The notes under the pieces are model-generated. The model saw only the letters and a list, made by a program, of their open reading frames with translations. It did not search any database and was not told where the DNA came from. Shown here piece after piece: positions 35,221 to 48,163 of a DNA stretch of 64,000 nt (positions within the stretch are counted from its first letter, which is position 1; each line of letters starts with the position of its first letter). A program made the translations under genes and the position numbers. Origin of the DNA: Corticium candelabrum. Its lineage: Eukaryota; Porifera; Homoscleromorpha; Homosclerophorida; Plakinidae. Location: contig NC_085094.1 in NCBI RefSeq assembly GCF_963422355.1, positions 3,051,234-3,115,233 on the forward strand. The letters run 5' to 3'.

Positions 35221-36389
35221 TCTCCACAGGGATGTCTGACGCATAGCTTTCCCAGTTGGATATATCGATATTACAAGATTTCAAATTGGATTTCCCAATT
35301 TGTCTTTAAAACGCAATTTCTGATCACCTGCTGTTCTAGAACCTTCCTTCAGCTGACCATAAAACACTGCCCTTGGGATTCTATCATCCTTAATTCGAAC
35401 AAGATGGCCACACCATCGAAGTTGAGCTTGTAGTAGTAGAGCCTCAATTCCAGGCATGTTGCATTTCTTCAGAACCTCTGTATTGGGTATCATGTCTTGC
35501 CATTTTATGTTTCCAATTTTGCGAAGACATCGCCTGTGAAATTGATCAAGCTGTTTAAGGTGTCTTCTATATAATGTCCAAGTTTCACAACCATAAAGTA
35601 AAGTGATGATCACAACACCTTCGTAAACTTTGACCTTAGTGGCTGTGGTTATGCCATGTTCATTCCAAAGACGTCTAGTCAGGTTGCCAAAGGCAGCACC
35701 TTGCAGCTCTAGTCAGACGCATTGAAATATCATCATCGACAACAATGTTTTGAGACAGAGTACTTCCTAAATAAGAAAACTTGTCAACCGCCGTCAAACG
35801 AGTGCCATACACTTTTACAACAGGAGGTGTGTAAGAAGACCCAGGTTTTGGTTGGTACAAGACTTCGGACTTCTTGAGACTTACAGTGAGCCCAAAACGT
35901 CGTGGAATGGTTGAAAAGCAATCCATGATGAATTGAATATCCTCTATGGTTTGCGCGACAAGGGCACAATCATCTGCAAAGAGCAGGTCACGTATGAGAA
36001 CGTCACTGACTTTAGTTTTGCATTGAAGCGACGAAGATTTAAAATGTTCCCATCAGAGCGCGTTTGAAGGTACCTTTATCGCAATTCCTGAAGGCAACGT
36101 GTAACATGACAGAGAAAAAGATGTTAAATAACAAAGGTTGCAAGAACGCATCCTTGTTTAAGTTAACGCCATCAGTGACTATAAAGGACTTGGAAGAAGC
36201 TCCACTGTCAATGACGCTAGCTGACATATCGTCGTGAAATGATCTTATGACATTGACTAGATTGCACGGACAGCCTAGTTTACCGAGTAGTCTCCATAAG
36301 AGATTTCTGTTGACAGAATCAAATGCTTTTGTCAGATCTACAAAAACTATGTAGAGAAGTATTGGGTTTATTCCCAGGAGCAGCACCAT
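35221..36389 (-). mobile_element. LINE fragment: reverse transcriptase and C-terminal part
   Basis: Non-LTR retrotransposon RT on the - strand: FVDLTKAFDSVNR, then LLFADDCALVAQ (FADD active site) near 35980, KSEVLYQPKPG, FSYLGSTLSQN, LLYGCETWTLYRRH and LRWCGHLVRIKDDRIPR. Several frame changes, so dead. It ends abruptly near 36389 without the endonuclease part. Clade (RTE or CR1-like) not settled. Confidence 0.85.
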
Positions 36390-36613
36390 CTGCTACGAGC
36401 GCGTCCACAGGTTGCGGATTGTGGACTAACCCTTAGATATAAGGGTTAGCTGTGAAATAAGCAGGCCTTGCCTGACGAATAAGCAGTCGCGGACAATCTG
36501 GTGGCAGTGTTATCAGAGAGTGATGGGATAACAGGCGGCAGTGTTAGCTCTATAAAATGTCAGATTCTCTATGACTACACTGGGCATGGCGAATGCAGCC
36601 GCCATAAATAGGC

Positions 36614-38394
36614 TGTTGGGTCAGTGGGTCTTTCGGGCATTTCAAATTTCAAATTTTCAATTTTTAATTTAACGTTACAATTTTTAAAAATTTACATTGA
36701 ATTTTTTAAAAAATCAAAATTTAAAATTTTATTATTTCAAATTTGTAAATTTTTAGGTGCAGTATATTAGAATTGCTTTGTCGACGAGAAAGCGGACGTA
36801 GGTGTATATATGAACTGATGGCCGGATTTGAACTAACAGAAATTGAACGCTCATCCGTTCTCTCAAATAATTTGAGTACATCAGAAAATGAAAATTGAAA
36901 GAACGAGTAGCAGTGTACGTGGTAGGGAGTCCATTGGACGGCGTAGCGGTGCATTCCAACGCGTACTGATACGCTGATTCAATTATACTAGGCGCGGTTT
37001 CTGCTAATCACATCAGCACGTTTCCTGTACCGTGTTTCTGCACCTGTACGTACTCCGCTTCAGACAGTTACTAATATACAGTTACTAATGCCGTTAGTAC
37101 ACGTCTCTACGTAGGTTGGTCCAGCGTACGGAAGAAAGATGATGAAAGGGTATCTTCAAGCAGGAGGACTTAGAGTTAGTGACAAACGCATTGGACGCAT
37201 TCTAAGACAAGTTGCTCCTGGATATCATGGAAGGAGGCAGCAACTAGCTCATCGGCAAATAAATCCTGTGCCTTACTACGCTCAATATCCTGGACACAAA
37301 ACTCGGTTTAGTGTGTGTACGTGTGTGCGTCTGTTCTATATGTAGTGTGGGGGCGTCCTTCAACGATACAGGAGGAAACCCCTAATTGATGTCGATACTG
37401 ATACTAGAGGATCTCTAGCTGCGTGTTGTTGCATTCTTAGCTAAGTAGAGACTCTGTAGAAAGGTTACGATACAGTACAAGAGTAATTCACGCGATCATG
37501 CAGTACGTTGCTTGTGTAAAGTTAGTTGGTATTGAATTGGCGACTAGTCTGTCGGTACAGTACGACATACGTAAATGTAGTTTTAGTAGTTGGACGCGGT
37601 ACCGTCGAGGGGAGGGGCGTGTCAGCAGTACGGTACACGTACGTTCCCTAGGCCCTCCCCTCCTGCCATGAGCACTGCGTGCGTGTCCACCTTTACTATT
37701 TGGTCTCGTAATTCACTTGTAGTCAGTGTGGGTTCTGTTCCCACGGCACAGGAGAGACACAGCATGAGGCTGTAGAGGTTCTATCTGCGCTATCGGGTAG
37801 TGTTCTATGTGATGTACAAAATCTAGACATGAAGTGCAACTTGCAGTTGGGCCAATCGTACTCCTACATCTACAGTAACGACGCGACCGTACACTTCGAG
37901 TTATTAAACATTAGTAACTGTCTGAAGCGGAGTACGTACAGGTGCAGAAACACGGTACAGGAAACGTGCTGATGTGATTAGCAGAAACCGCGCCTAGTAT
38001 AATTGAATCAGCGTATCAGTACGCGTTGGAATGCACCGCTACGCCGTCCAATGGACTCCCTACCGCGTACACTGCTACTCGTTCTTTCAATTTTCATTTT
38101 CTGATGTACTCAAATTATTTGAGAGAACGGATGAGCGTTCAATTTCTGTTAGTTCAAATCCGGCCATCAGTTCATATATACACCTACGTCCGCTTTCTCG
38201 TCGACAAAGCAATTTCTAATATACTGCACCTAAAACTTAACAAATTTGAAATAATAAAATTTTAAAAATTGTAACGTTAAATTAAAAATTTTAAATTTTA
38301 ATACAAAAAAATTGAGAAATTGAATTTCAAAAATTCAAGATTTAAAAATTGAAATTTGAAATTTGAAATGCCCGAAAGGCCCACTGACCCTGTT
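36614..38394. mobile_element. Fold-back DNA element with about 460-bp TIRs
   Basis: The left arm (about 36614-37075) is the reverse complement of the right arm (about 37915-38394); both start GGGTCAGTGGG and include CGGGCATTTCAAATTTCAAA and GAGAACGGATGAGCGTTC type pairs. A 4-bp TGTT adjoins both ends and may be the target copy. The 0.8-kb centre holds a transposase remnant (37139-37315). Frames in the arms are mirror images of each other and not genes. Confidence 0.8.
37139..37345 (+). pseudogene. Integrase-like DDE transposase remnant
   Basis: A short frame reading GYLQAGGLRVSDKRIGRIL and NPVPYYAQYPGHKTRF. This recalls the HTH-to-catalytic junction of eukaryotic integrase-like DDE transposases (IS3EU/Ginger style), where NPxPYxADYFGHK precedes the first Asp. 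The catalytic domain is missing. Family from memory, so tentative. Confidence 0.5.
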
Positions 38395-38639
38395 GCTACA
38401 AAGTCTGATTTGATTCAAAGCAATTCAGTACAGTATCTGTAAGCAGCTGTGGTCACTTTGGCTCTAAACAGCAATTTACAAATTTGGGGTTTTAGTTTTC
38501 TGGTCATCTTACTGCGTCCATACATGTTGTTTGGCATGCTGTAGTCTTACACCTGTCAACATATAGCACGTACTGGAGGAGAGAGTGGAATCAGTTCTGC
38601 ATACGCTCATTTCACTATAATCCATTCTATCGTGCAGGT

Positions 38640-39048
38640 TCTTTTATGGTGACTTGTTTTGTCTGTGTCTTTATCTATTCTTTTCTTCAAGTTCAACGGC
38701 GATGGGCTACGACCCTGCACGTTGGCGGCTCAGGTGTGATGGCCGCTCTGCTGTTGAATTGGAGTAACAGCACAGTTCGTGTCCTACCTGAGCGCCAGAG
38801 CAGCCCTATTCAGAGATAGCACTGCTCTCTCCAGTAGGAGAAGGGGAGAGAAAAGGATCCCTAAAGAAAGCTTACTCCGAACAAACCTTGCTGGCTTACC
38901 GCGGTCAGCGGGCATTCAATTTTGGGGTCGAAAGAAAAGAAAAAATGAAAGATTGAAGTTGACCATTGCAACATGGAATGTAAGAACATTACGAGATAAC
39001 AAAAATAATGTCAATCTTGAGCGTCGATCTGCAGTTATCGCTAGATAA
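38640..39048 (+). mobile_element. LINE 5' fragment: endonuclease start
   Basis: Frame ending with KLTIATWNVRTLRDN, the usual start of a LINE APE-type endonuclease, then ERRSAVIAR and a stop at the border of a (CA)n array. Only the first residues of the endonuclease remain. Orientation is opposite to the RT piece at 35221-36389. Confidence 0.7.
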
Positions 39049-39058
39049 CTAAAACGGT

Positions 39059-39059
<1 letters not shown>

Positions 39060-39104
<45 letters not shown>
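39060..39104. repeat. (CA)n next to kinase D
   Basis: 45 bp of CA repeat between the LINE fragment and kinase D exon 4, at the same relative position as the arrays beside kinases B, C and E. Confidence 0.9.
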
Positions 39105-39108
<4 letters not shown>

Positions 39109-39199
39109 CCAACACAATCAGAGAAACACAGCAGTGAATCTTTAGTCTTGATTAGTCTTGATTGCTTGTAAGGAAGAAAGATAACTACTGTAGACTAAC

Positions 39200-40862
39200 C
39201 TTTGTAATAATGAAGATCATTAACTTGACTACAGTCTGCTCTATCCGCAGGTTTCTCCACATAGCAATGTTGTATTATTGCTAATAGTTCGGGTGCAAGA
39301 TTTCCTGGAATCTCAAGTCTTTTTTCGTCTGGAGGTTCACTCGAACTGCTGCTTCTGCTGATGATGCTGAATTCAATCTGCCGCTGTTGCTGCTGCTTGA
39401 GGCAGTTGGATAATCAAGGTCAGTAATAGAATGCCAAGGTGTCTTTCCAGTAATTAGAAACAGCAAGATAAGACCATAACTAAACACATCACTCTTGAGA
39501 CATAATTCTTTCGACTGTGGATGCAATGAGGTTTGGCTGAGCCACAATTCTGGTGCCATCCAACGAGCATGTCCGCCGTAAGTCTTTATGTTATCCTGAC
39601 TCAGAGGCAGGGATAGACCAAAATCAGCAAGTTTCACTCGATGATGAATCTGACCTTCATCCAGCTAAACAACCACAACACTTTCACAATATAAACTCAA
39701 ATTAAAAGACCAAGTTTAATTAACCAGTATGTTGTCCGGTTTTAAATCCATATGAGCTATTGGAAATGGCTTGTGTTTGTGCAGGTATAAGAGGCCACTC
39801 AAGATCTGCTTTCCAAAGTCCCACACTTCAAAATTAGAAGACTTTCCCTTTCACGATTGATGGAATTGGTAACATATCGTTGTAGTTTGCTTGAGATAAG
39901 AGGTAATGACAACCTATGGGGATTACCTCACCATTGGAATCAGTCTAGAATTCATTAGTTTGACCAAATCCTCTGAACTCTGATTGCTTAATTAATTATA
40001 ACAAGTTAAGTAGTTACTCAAATTAGATGTTTCCCTTTGATTTCCAATGTGTTTGCAACAATAGCCATTCAACTATTCGAACAGTAACCCTTTTGGAAGC
40101 TTTCACCAACATCTTACTCTGTAAATATCATAGTAAGTATTTGCTACGTACTTCAGTTCTTTGACCATCCAACCCATTGCTGCCCAAATCATAATACTTT
40201 AATCTAATTGACTTTGTGTATACAATCGCAGTGTCCAAACATGCCTCATATATATGACACATACAATATACATAAAACAATAATAATCAACATGATCATG
40301 CAAAAAAACAATATATATATAAATTTATTAATATCAACTTCAAATAACTTTTTAATACTGATATATTTAAATTAATGTATTGTGCCACAGTTAAATGATA
40401 TTGTATTACTTCAGTAGTCGACCCTCAGCGATTGACTCCTCTAATTTGACGTCATCATTCAGAAGTTTGATGGCAACCTTGCTCCCTGTGTAAGACCCTT
40501 GATACATTTTTGAGAAATGCCACTTGTCTTCAACTTTATCCATCGAGCTCAATAACCTCCGACTGAGAAACTATAAAAGACAGTTGATATCAATAAAAAA
40601 ATTTTAGTTATTTAATGTTTTGTACGAAGACTGAATTTTTGTACCTGCGCGATTTTCCAAACGTTTAGTATGTCTACCAGCTGCTCTGCTTTCGCCTCCA
40701 ACGAGGAAATCATTGGGACGTGGTCCGGTGGTGAGTTGTCGCTTGTTTTTAGCTTGCCTAGTTGCTCTTTGATTTGTGACGCATTTTCAACTGCTCTCTT
40801 GATGTCACTGAGAGTCATTGGCACTGAAAGCTCTGTAGGTCGTCACGTACGATTGAGCTCAT
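39200..40862 (-). pseudogene. Kinase D: decayed kinase copy
   Basis: Remnants of exons 1 (40862-40645, one base lost early), 2 (40570-40410, internal deletion), 3 (from about 39963 to 39725, 5' part missing and internal losses) and 4 (39664-39200, frame disturbed after the Ser tract). Exons 5 and 6 are absent. The VAIK region is damaged, while HMDLKPDN and DFG remain readable in separate pieces. It is the most decayed of the five kinases, and is paired head to head with CARD gene 3. Confidence 0.85.
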
Positions 40863-41615
40863 GATTAATTGCCTTGCTTAGCCAGACCGTTTGAAGGTGC
40901 GCGGTATGTGTGATTGCCCGGTTGTTGGTTAGGTAATTATTGAAAGTAGCAAATTTCTAATTATCTATTTGTGAGTTCATATTTGCTAAAAAAGAAAATG
41001 TGTTACTGCAATGTGATAATTGCAATGGTTTAATTAAATTACACAATTAAATTAAATAAGCATTTAGACTGTTGTGATTGTGATAAAATAATATCTAGTT
41101 AATTCAGTTAATGGTAGTCTAACTATTGTATTGCTCTTCATGTAGATGTTTTTTGCTATAGTTTGAGTTTGTTCGCTGCTGATTTTGGTTATCTAAGATA
41201 GTAAGTATGGACCAGTCCTTTAGTTTGGAGATGTCAACCATTTTGATGTGACTACACATTTATATCTACTGTAGTTGCCTAGCAAATCTGTGTTTTGTTA
41301 ATATTTTTAAAATTGTAATATATTATTGTTATTAATGTGTAATTGTGTAAGATAGCAGCAAGAGTTGATTCGCAGCACACATATAAATAGCCCTATTAAT
41401 TAATATGACGACAAAATGCATGCTCGCCTACGTAATTATTATCGGTATCGCGTAGCGAAAAGGGGAGGGGCTGCGTTAGAAAACGCGAGGCCAGTAGACG
41501 CCGTTTTGTAAGTTGAGTACATTTGTTTACCAGCTAGTTTTACGAATTACGTGAGTTCTATTTTATTTCGCTGTTTACCATCGAGTCAATTTTTCTGTTT
41601 GCTCAGTACCTTATC
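40863..41615. promoter_or_regulatory. Divergent intergenic region, kinase D / CARD gene 3
   Basis: About 750 bp, colinear with the other two pairs and without the MITE of pair C/2, so it shows the simplest form of the shared region. The conserved block GACGACAAAATGCATGCTCG lies about 210 bp before the CARD ATG. No promoter motif was assigned. Confidence 0.6.
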
Positions 41616-42555
41616 ATGGCCAGGAGTATAGCGGCATTAGCAGAGGAACAAGAAAACGACGTCAATAATGACGCCAGTCCGTGGCCTCCTAGAGACCACG
41701 AAGTGTTTGCAATACTACTAGAAAAGATGAGACCCCTGCGCATACTAGACAAGCTGTACAACGAGGGATTGATCACGAGAGACGAGTGGATAGAATTGAA
41801 AGCTCTCCACACTGATAGAGAGAAGATTGAAAAACTTCTTGGTGCCATACTACCAAGAAAAACGCTACCACGAGACGTATTTTGCAGGCTGTGTACCATA
41901 CTGGAGGGCACGGCTGGTCAGGAAGAGGTGGCCAACATACTGCTTGGATACGCCAACATGTCCTGTCCCTGTCCATCACCCCGACAGATTAAGTCAGTGA
42001 AAGTATATATTCATCGTACAGACGAGAATCTTGCACGTCAAGTACAAAATCATGTTGTCCCGGTGTTTGGCCGAATGCTTGGAATTTTGAAGAAAAACGT
42101 AAATGTCTTTCCATTTGATCAAGCACCTAGGCAACCAGCTGTAACAAGCAATACCAGCTTATCTCTCGTACTTACAAAGAGTTTGACTGTAGAAGTATGG
42201 TTGAAAGGTGTCCAAGAATGGGAGTTCAGGGAACATTCAATAGTGAGGGAACTCTTTATTGATATAATCGCTAGAAAGTTTCAAATACCGCGCTCTACTG
42301 TGAAGCTAGACGTTTCTTACATAGAGAGTGTGTGTATCAGCCTTTGCCTTCCACTGCAGAATGCTGGGTTACAGTTGTTAGGGATGTACTGTGATCGCTG
42401 TGAGCAAATCAAACTTATTTGGGAATTTGAGAAGAAACTACCACAATTGACTCAAGTTGATATTTATATTGGAGGACTTCCAGTCTGGTCTTTACCTTTG
42501 TCTTCGTCACTTGATGGTGATCTAGACTTGCGGGTGAGACTCAGTTTCACATGGC

Positions 42556-42638
<83 letters not shown>

Positions 42639-44433
42639 ATGAGCTTGTTTTGGTTTTACGTAGGGACAGTTGGCAAAGCTGGTCAGGTTTAATTGTGTGT
42701 TACCCAGTCTGCTGATGGATCAGATGTACCACAGTGGGGTCATTACAGTCAGTCAGTATCTTGAATACAACAGTTGTGAAGAGAGCAGAAGTGAATCAAA
42801 AAAAGCAATTGATTTTATACATAGATGTGACAAACGGTGTCTTGAATCTCTTTGTAAGATCATTCGAACAAGTGAGAGTCACCGCCTTGCAGATGAGATA
42901 TTAAGCTTGTCCTCTACGAGCGAGGAAGCATCGGTGTCGTCTTTTCAGGAATCACTTAGCAGTCCACGAGAGTTCAGTTTACCTTTCTCTGGTTTCTACC
43001 AACACTCTGTTCAAATTTACATTGATGAACAGTGTCAAAGTGTTGTTAGAGTGTACCGTAAAAACTTGTTGGATTTGTTTGAAGTAAAGTTTGGTATTCA
43101 AAAAGAGCAGTGGAAAGTGGATAGAAATATGAGCTCTTTAATACAGAGCGGTCAAGGCGTGCACGGAAGCGAAACTACAATAGTTTTGGTTTGTCAGAGT
43201 TACAAAAGAATCGCAATTGAAATGGAACACTCTTCCTATGACAACACGTCTGCGCAAGTCAAAGCAAAAGCTTTAAAAATGGTGTTGAGTACAACGCTAG
43301 ATACGTCTTCTGACTCTGTGAAGATATGCGATGCTTTCGAGGGGTCCACAACGTGGATATCTATTTCATTACCTCTTGAATTTGTTTTTAAGTTGATGAC
43401 CAGTGTCCTTGATGTCTTTCAGTCAAAGGCATTAGACAGAAACCTGTCGCTCTTTCTTCCAAAATCAACATCTGCCCGCATGCACGTTGGAGGGCTGCCA
43501 TCCTTGTCACTGCGTCCTATCCGTCATCTAGGTGGTGACTGGTCTAATACCGGGGCAGCCATCGCCATACCCGGATGTGTGAGGCACATGCTTGTGTGCA
43601 GATCATCAGGTGCATGTCTCGTCAATATTGAATCTAATGAAGTGGAGGAAGCGGTGGGAGACAATTTGGATGTTCTAAGGGATTGTACGGCTCTGGTCAG
43701 TGTTGGAGACAAGATGTACGCATTTGCAAGTAGATTATACGAAGTGACGTACAAACCTCTCTATTCCTCATTTCAATGCATACAACTAGGAGACGAAGAT
43801 TGGAGTGGGACACGCGCCGCTTGTCGATATGAAAACGCTATTCTTGCTGTTCGGACAAGAAAACTGATATTTGGTTTACTACCCCGCAATGATTTTTATT
43901 ACGTTGATGTCAATACGAGAGCATCCCAGGTTTTACCAGCACTCAAACAACCTTGGCGTCGAGCCAGAGCTCTTGTCAATATAGTAGACAACAGAGGTAA
44001 AGAACACATAATTGCTATATGTGGTTCCTTGTGGAAGATGGACATCAAGGTGCAAAGCGGGGTCGTCACGGACATCTCTAGTACGAAACCCACAGTTCGC
44101 ATTGCATCAGCTATGCCACGACCGGTATTAAACTCATCACTTGTAGATTCTTTTCTATCTGTGGTTGAAGCTGGCGTCAATCTGTTTAACGTTTTTCCTG
44201 GTCTTGCATGGCAAGGTACACGATCAGCAGCTGTTCACAAAAATATGCTTTATGTTGCGACTGGCAAGGATTATTTACCAGGAAACGCAGACGGTCTTTT
44301 CCGAGTCGATCCGTTTTCTGGGAAATATTCGACGGTCTATAGACGCTGGCACACTATTCGGACGGTTGTGGATGTGAACAGATATCTAGTGATATTTACC
44401 ACTAATAAACTCTATGTAGTAGATGTAGACTAA
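41616..44433 (+). CDS. CARD gene 3: (CARD-X)2-beta-propeller protein, intact
   Basis: Two exons: 41616-42533 (306 codons) and 42664-44433; 895 aa, same architecture as gene 2. From the exon 2 start to about 43806 the DNA looks identical to gene 2. From the codon after DEDWSGT the two proteins differ in about 24 residues, concentrated in the propeller (for example where gene 2 reads TETRFPI this reads TKPTVRI). Exon 1 differs throughout. It is divergently paired with decayed kinase D and followed directly by a Kolobok-like insertion. Function unknown; an immune-type sensor is inferred. Confidence 0.85.
42557..42637. repeat. (TG)n in CARD gene 3 intron
   Basis: About 80 bp of pure TG in a 130-bp intron, at the same position as in genes 1 and 2. 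Confidence 0.92.
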
Positions 44434-45060
44434 CGTCTTTTTACTTGTGTGAATGTGATTGTTGTTAATTTGCCCAAGTACTAGTGTTACGTTTTGTTTA
44501 AATTAATTAGAAAGCAGTACTCTAAAAATTTTAAAGGAGAGCTATCACCAAAATCAAAAATCTCTCAGATGATAGCTATCACTTCATAACACAACCCCTA
44601 GCAACCGTTTACTGCAGACTTCTACCATAACAGAGAAATAAAGCATTAAAATGTCATGTGTGGGCGTGGTTGGTACCCGTATGTTTCTTCCAGCGAAATC
44701 ATTGCTGGTTAGCCAGGAAGACCGATACCTGTGCACTTTTCAAGGTAAGGATTGTGAGACATATCGTAGCAAACTGTGATTTATTGACTAAAGCAAACTG
44801 GGAACCCAAACTTAACGTGATGTGTTTCTTTTCTATTGTTTGTCTAGTACACTTGTGAAACTTAGTTAGGGTAGTTCTGGTTCCTTTGCTTGGCGGTACG
44901 CCTGTTTTGAACTGAAAATGACTGCGATTTCTCAGTCGCTTAGTCTCTGCTTTGGAAGTTTGTCATGTGGATGAGACGCTACACATGCGGTATGCCTGGG
45001 GCACTGGCACTCTTCCAATTAGTCGGCACCCCACTCAGCACTGTTTTCATAGTTGTGGTC

Positions 45061-45735
45061 ATGGCAAAGAGTGCAGGTTCTTCATTTGAGCAGATATTGT
45101 CATACTTATACCAACCTGAGGTAGACTCAGACGAGCTTGAAACTCTGAGTGGAGAAGATGATAGTGCATTAGAGGCCGAACATCTAGAGGAACCGAATCA
45201 GGGCCGTCTTGGCAACACCGACTGGTGTTCATGTGGACATTGCAATGGAATGAGTGCCGTCAAGGAGGGCCTTTGTTGTCAAGAGATGATTGATTTGAGA
45301 CATAAACTAGAGCAGGAGCAACAGACACTGGATTGTATCACTGAGAATTCAGCCTTCTACAGGGTTGTCTTGGAGCATGAAGTTCTTAGTGCAGCCTTAG
45401 TGGCAAACATAGATAGGTTGAGAGAACCCTTGGAGGAACCTTTGCCTACTTCGTATGATTAATTTTATGAACAAGGCTGCACATTTACTGACTGCATTTG
45501 GGTTTTTGCAGGGTACTGCGCTTGGCTGCTTACCGGCAGTTACATGCTGGGCCATTTTACATGCTGGGTGCATGACCATTTAAGTCGAGCTGTGAGGAAG
45601 GTTATATCAGCTTGTGTGGTTTCCTTGATTCCAAGAACATTTCCAGACATTTCCAGAGCCCTCAGGCGTGTACATGCACTGGCTATGAGGAAGCTGATGG
45701 TGCATTGCCATTTTGAGTTTTGCATGCAATGTGTG
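45061..45735 (+). pseudogene. P2X7-like C-terminal zinc-domain gene
   Basis: Exon 45061-45416 starts MAKSAGSSFEQILS and has an acidic region and the Cys pattern DWCSCGHCNGM...GLCCQEM, then CITENSAFY, as in the cytoplasmic ballast domain of P2X7 and related transposon-linked proteins. A donor after DR and an acceptor at 45511 give RVLRLAAYRQL. The frame then breaks at what looks like a small internal duplication (TACATGCTGG twice) before CWVHDHLSRAVRKVI. So the copy is probably inactive. No membrane segment is seen. Confidence 0.65.
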
Positions 45736-45887
45736 TTTACCTAGAGATTGCAATGATGGTTGTACGTTTCTTCTGTAAATTTTATTTACTGCCTGCCTAT
45801 AGGTGATTGCACGTGCCCCTTTAGAGGATGCTTTGACAATGTAGAGATTGGTATCATTAGGTAAATGACTTGTAGTATACTAGTCAA

Positions 45888-48163
45888 CTAAGTTTGACGT
45901 GTCATGCTTGTCTTATGCTGCTTGAATACTTGACTTTTATCTGGTTTTTCTACTCTTGCAATATTATCAGGAAGTTCCACATCTGCTTTGCTTGACTTTC
46001 TTACTTTGAGTGGTTCGTTTTCTGATCGTCTAAGGCTTACTGCATCTTACATCAAATCATGGATATAAACTATATTGTTTTTTCTCATATATTGGTTTAA
46101 CAACCCATTCTTTCTTAGATTTGGGATGCACCAGTTTGAATCGTTGCTCTCCTTTCTTATTAGTAGCCAGCATTCTTTGGAGGTTCATGTTTTGGTCCAG
46201 TGCTGCCAGCTGCAGTCTTGCTGCCATGCCCTTGTAACTGAAATGTTCTCGTTTTTAGCAATATTTTGTCAGCATAACATGATATGCTTCTAGGTTCCCT
46301 GTATGGCAAAACAGGGTTAGGTGGCCAATGTCATTCAGCAGTTTCTTATCTAGCACAGCTTCCTTCAATGCCTGATGTGCTTGTGACCCTCCTTTAACCA
46401 TTGTTTCCTTCGTCTTTCTGTAGCACTGAGAACAGGATGTGCACATTGATGGAATTTGTAGTTTCCTGTCCAGCATGGATATTTGCAGTGTGATGTATGA
46501 TGGGGGTCCACTTCTCACGCAACAAGCTTACATCTTGGTTGCATGTGGCTGCACTCCACCATAGATGGTTTGTCACTGAGTGAATTCACTTAAATAGAGA
46601 ACTACATGATTTCTTTGCAGCCTTTTTGCCAACTTTTTTGCAATGTTTTTTTGCCATGTGCCATACATCATACTGATGTTGGATGTTGGGATGCTTTGTT
46701 TTCATAAAGTTTTTTTTATTTGTGGATGTCTGTCGGTAGCCAAGATGTTGATGTGGAGTCCATTGTCACTAATTTTTGCAAGCATCTTTGGAGACCAGCC
46801 TTTTCTATTGCATGTGAACTTGGAACTTCAGAGCATTGAACAAGTTGGAAATTAATAACAACTCCTGATTTCTCTTCCATGACTGTGTATGAACCATACT
46901 TGGCAGAAAAGCCGGGGTTATCACAACGTCCGTCTCCAGACACTCTCAGAGAATTTCCTTCCATCACTGCAAATACTGTTTCTTGATGAATTCTCCAAAG
47001 CCTCGGCAACAACGGAGAATAAAAAGGCATCTTGAATTCGATAAAACTCAGAACGTGATAAAATTTGCAAGTTGAGGAGTTCAGAAAGATAACAAATTTT
47101 TTCATAAAACTGCCAGAAAATAATATTGACGCTGACATAAGAAGATTGCCAGAAGCCATGCCTCTTATACCTGTTTGTGAAACCCATTTGAAGGTGTGGT
47201 CTAGCTGCGCAACACTCAGTAATGACGGAAAGGCAGCTGCCAACAACAAACTTGCGTGTGTTCAAAATTGCCTTGCAACATGTAGGACAACGTCGAATTA
47301 CCTGATCAAGGCAGCTTTCAAAAACAAAAATCTTTTTTTCATGGGTGGTTGAGTGGTTGCTACTTGATGTGTCCAGTGAGGCAGCAGTTGATTCATCATT
47401 TGTTACTTCCTCTTCCTCAAGTGATGGATGATATTCAGACATAAGAAAGATGACTTGGATTACAGAGATGTCTTCAAATGAAGACATGGTAGCAGCAGCA
47501 GCACCAGCAGCACCAATGGGATTGGACTCTCTTATGGAATAATTGAGTTCACCTACTGACTCGCAGATGTCATCATAGTCATATTGTGTCCAAGCATCTG
47601 CAGTTTGAGGGACAGCTTGGATGGCAATGTGGAATGTGGTAGAAAGTGATCAGCATGTAGATGTATAACTGGCCTCTGATGGAACTTCTATGTGGGAATG
47701 ATGGTTGTCATGTTCAATTAAGCTGGTGTTTGTACTACAATTCCCAATAGAATCAGTTGGTTTGGTTTGTTGTTGATCTGTCATTGTCTGTTTAGATGTC
47801 TGACAGATCAGGAATGTTGTTAATAGGAAAGGTGGTACTTGTAGCAATAAGAGTTGTTTATCTCTAATTGTGTCCCAGCTCTCCGGTAGCATTTTGTTGA
47901 GTGTCTCTTGCTTAGATTCAGAGGCAGAGCATATCGCCTAGCTTTCTATAAGTGCCTTTCAAGTGTGAAGACCAAGAATCACGTGGGAAATGGTCTGAAC
48001 ATACGCGAGAAGTCTTCTTGATATCAGTCTCACCTAGGCCAAGTCTACTTTGCCATTTCCTTGAAAGATTCCTGTTTCCAACAGGAAATCTGTAAAGAGA
48101 GGGAACCTCCCGCTTGGTTTTTCGTAAACTATGCACTTCAATACCATAACAACTACACCTCAA
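45888..48163 (-). pseudogene. THAP-domain Kolobok-like transposase
   Basis: The THAP-type N terminus is at 48163-47918 (YRFPVGNRNLSRKW and VCSDHFPRDSW). Downstream pieces follow: VIRRCPTC and CGVAQ-type core in 47487-46921; SGDGRCDNPGFSAKYGSY and a second Asp in LPTDIHK in 47249-46716; HLTLFCHTGNLEAYH at 46518-46255; then YKGMAARLQLAALDQ and WVVKPIYE; then LPDNIARVEKP near the end. Frames change several times, so it is decayed. The family matches transposases I know from fish and cnidarian Kolobok-type elements. Confidence 0.75.

Noticed and set aside
36721-38265. Two similar 60-80 residue proteins (MECTATPSNGLPT...)
   Set aside because: They are the two inverted arms of one fold-back element read in mirror orientation.
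47065-47352. A + strand protein within the Kolobok-like element
   Set aside because: It lies opposite the transposase frame (IRRCPTCCKAILNTRKF) and has no independent support.
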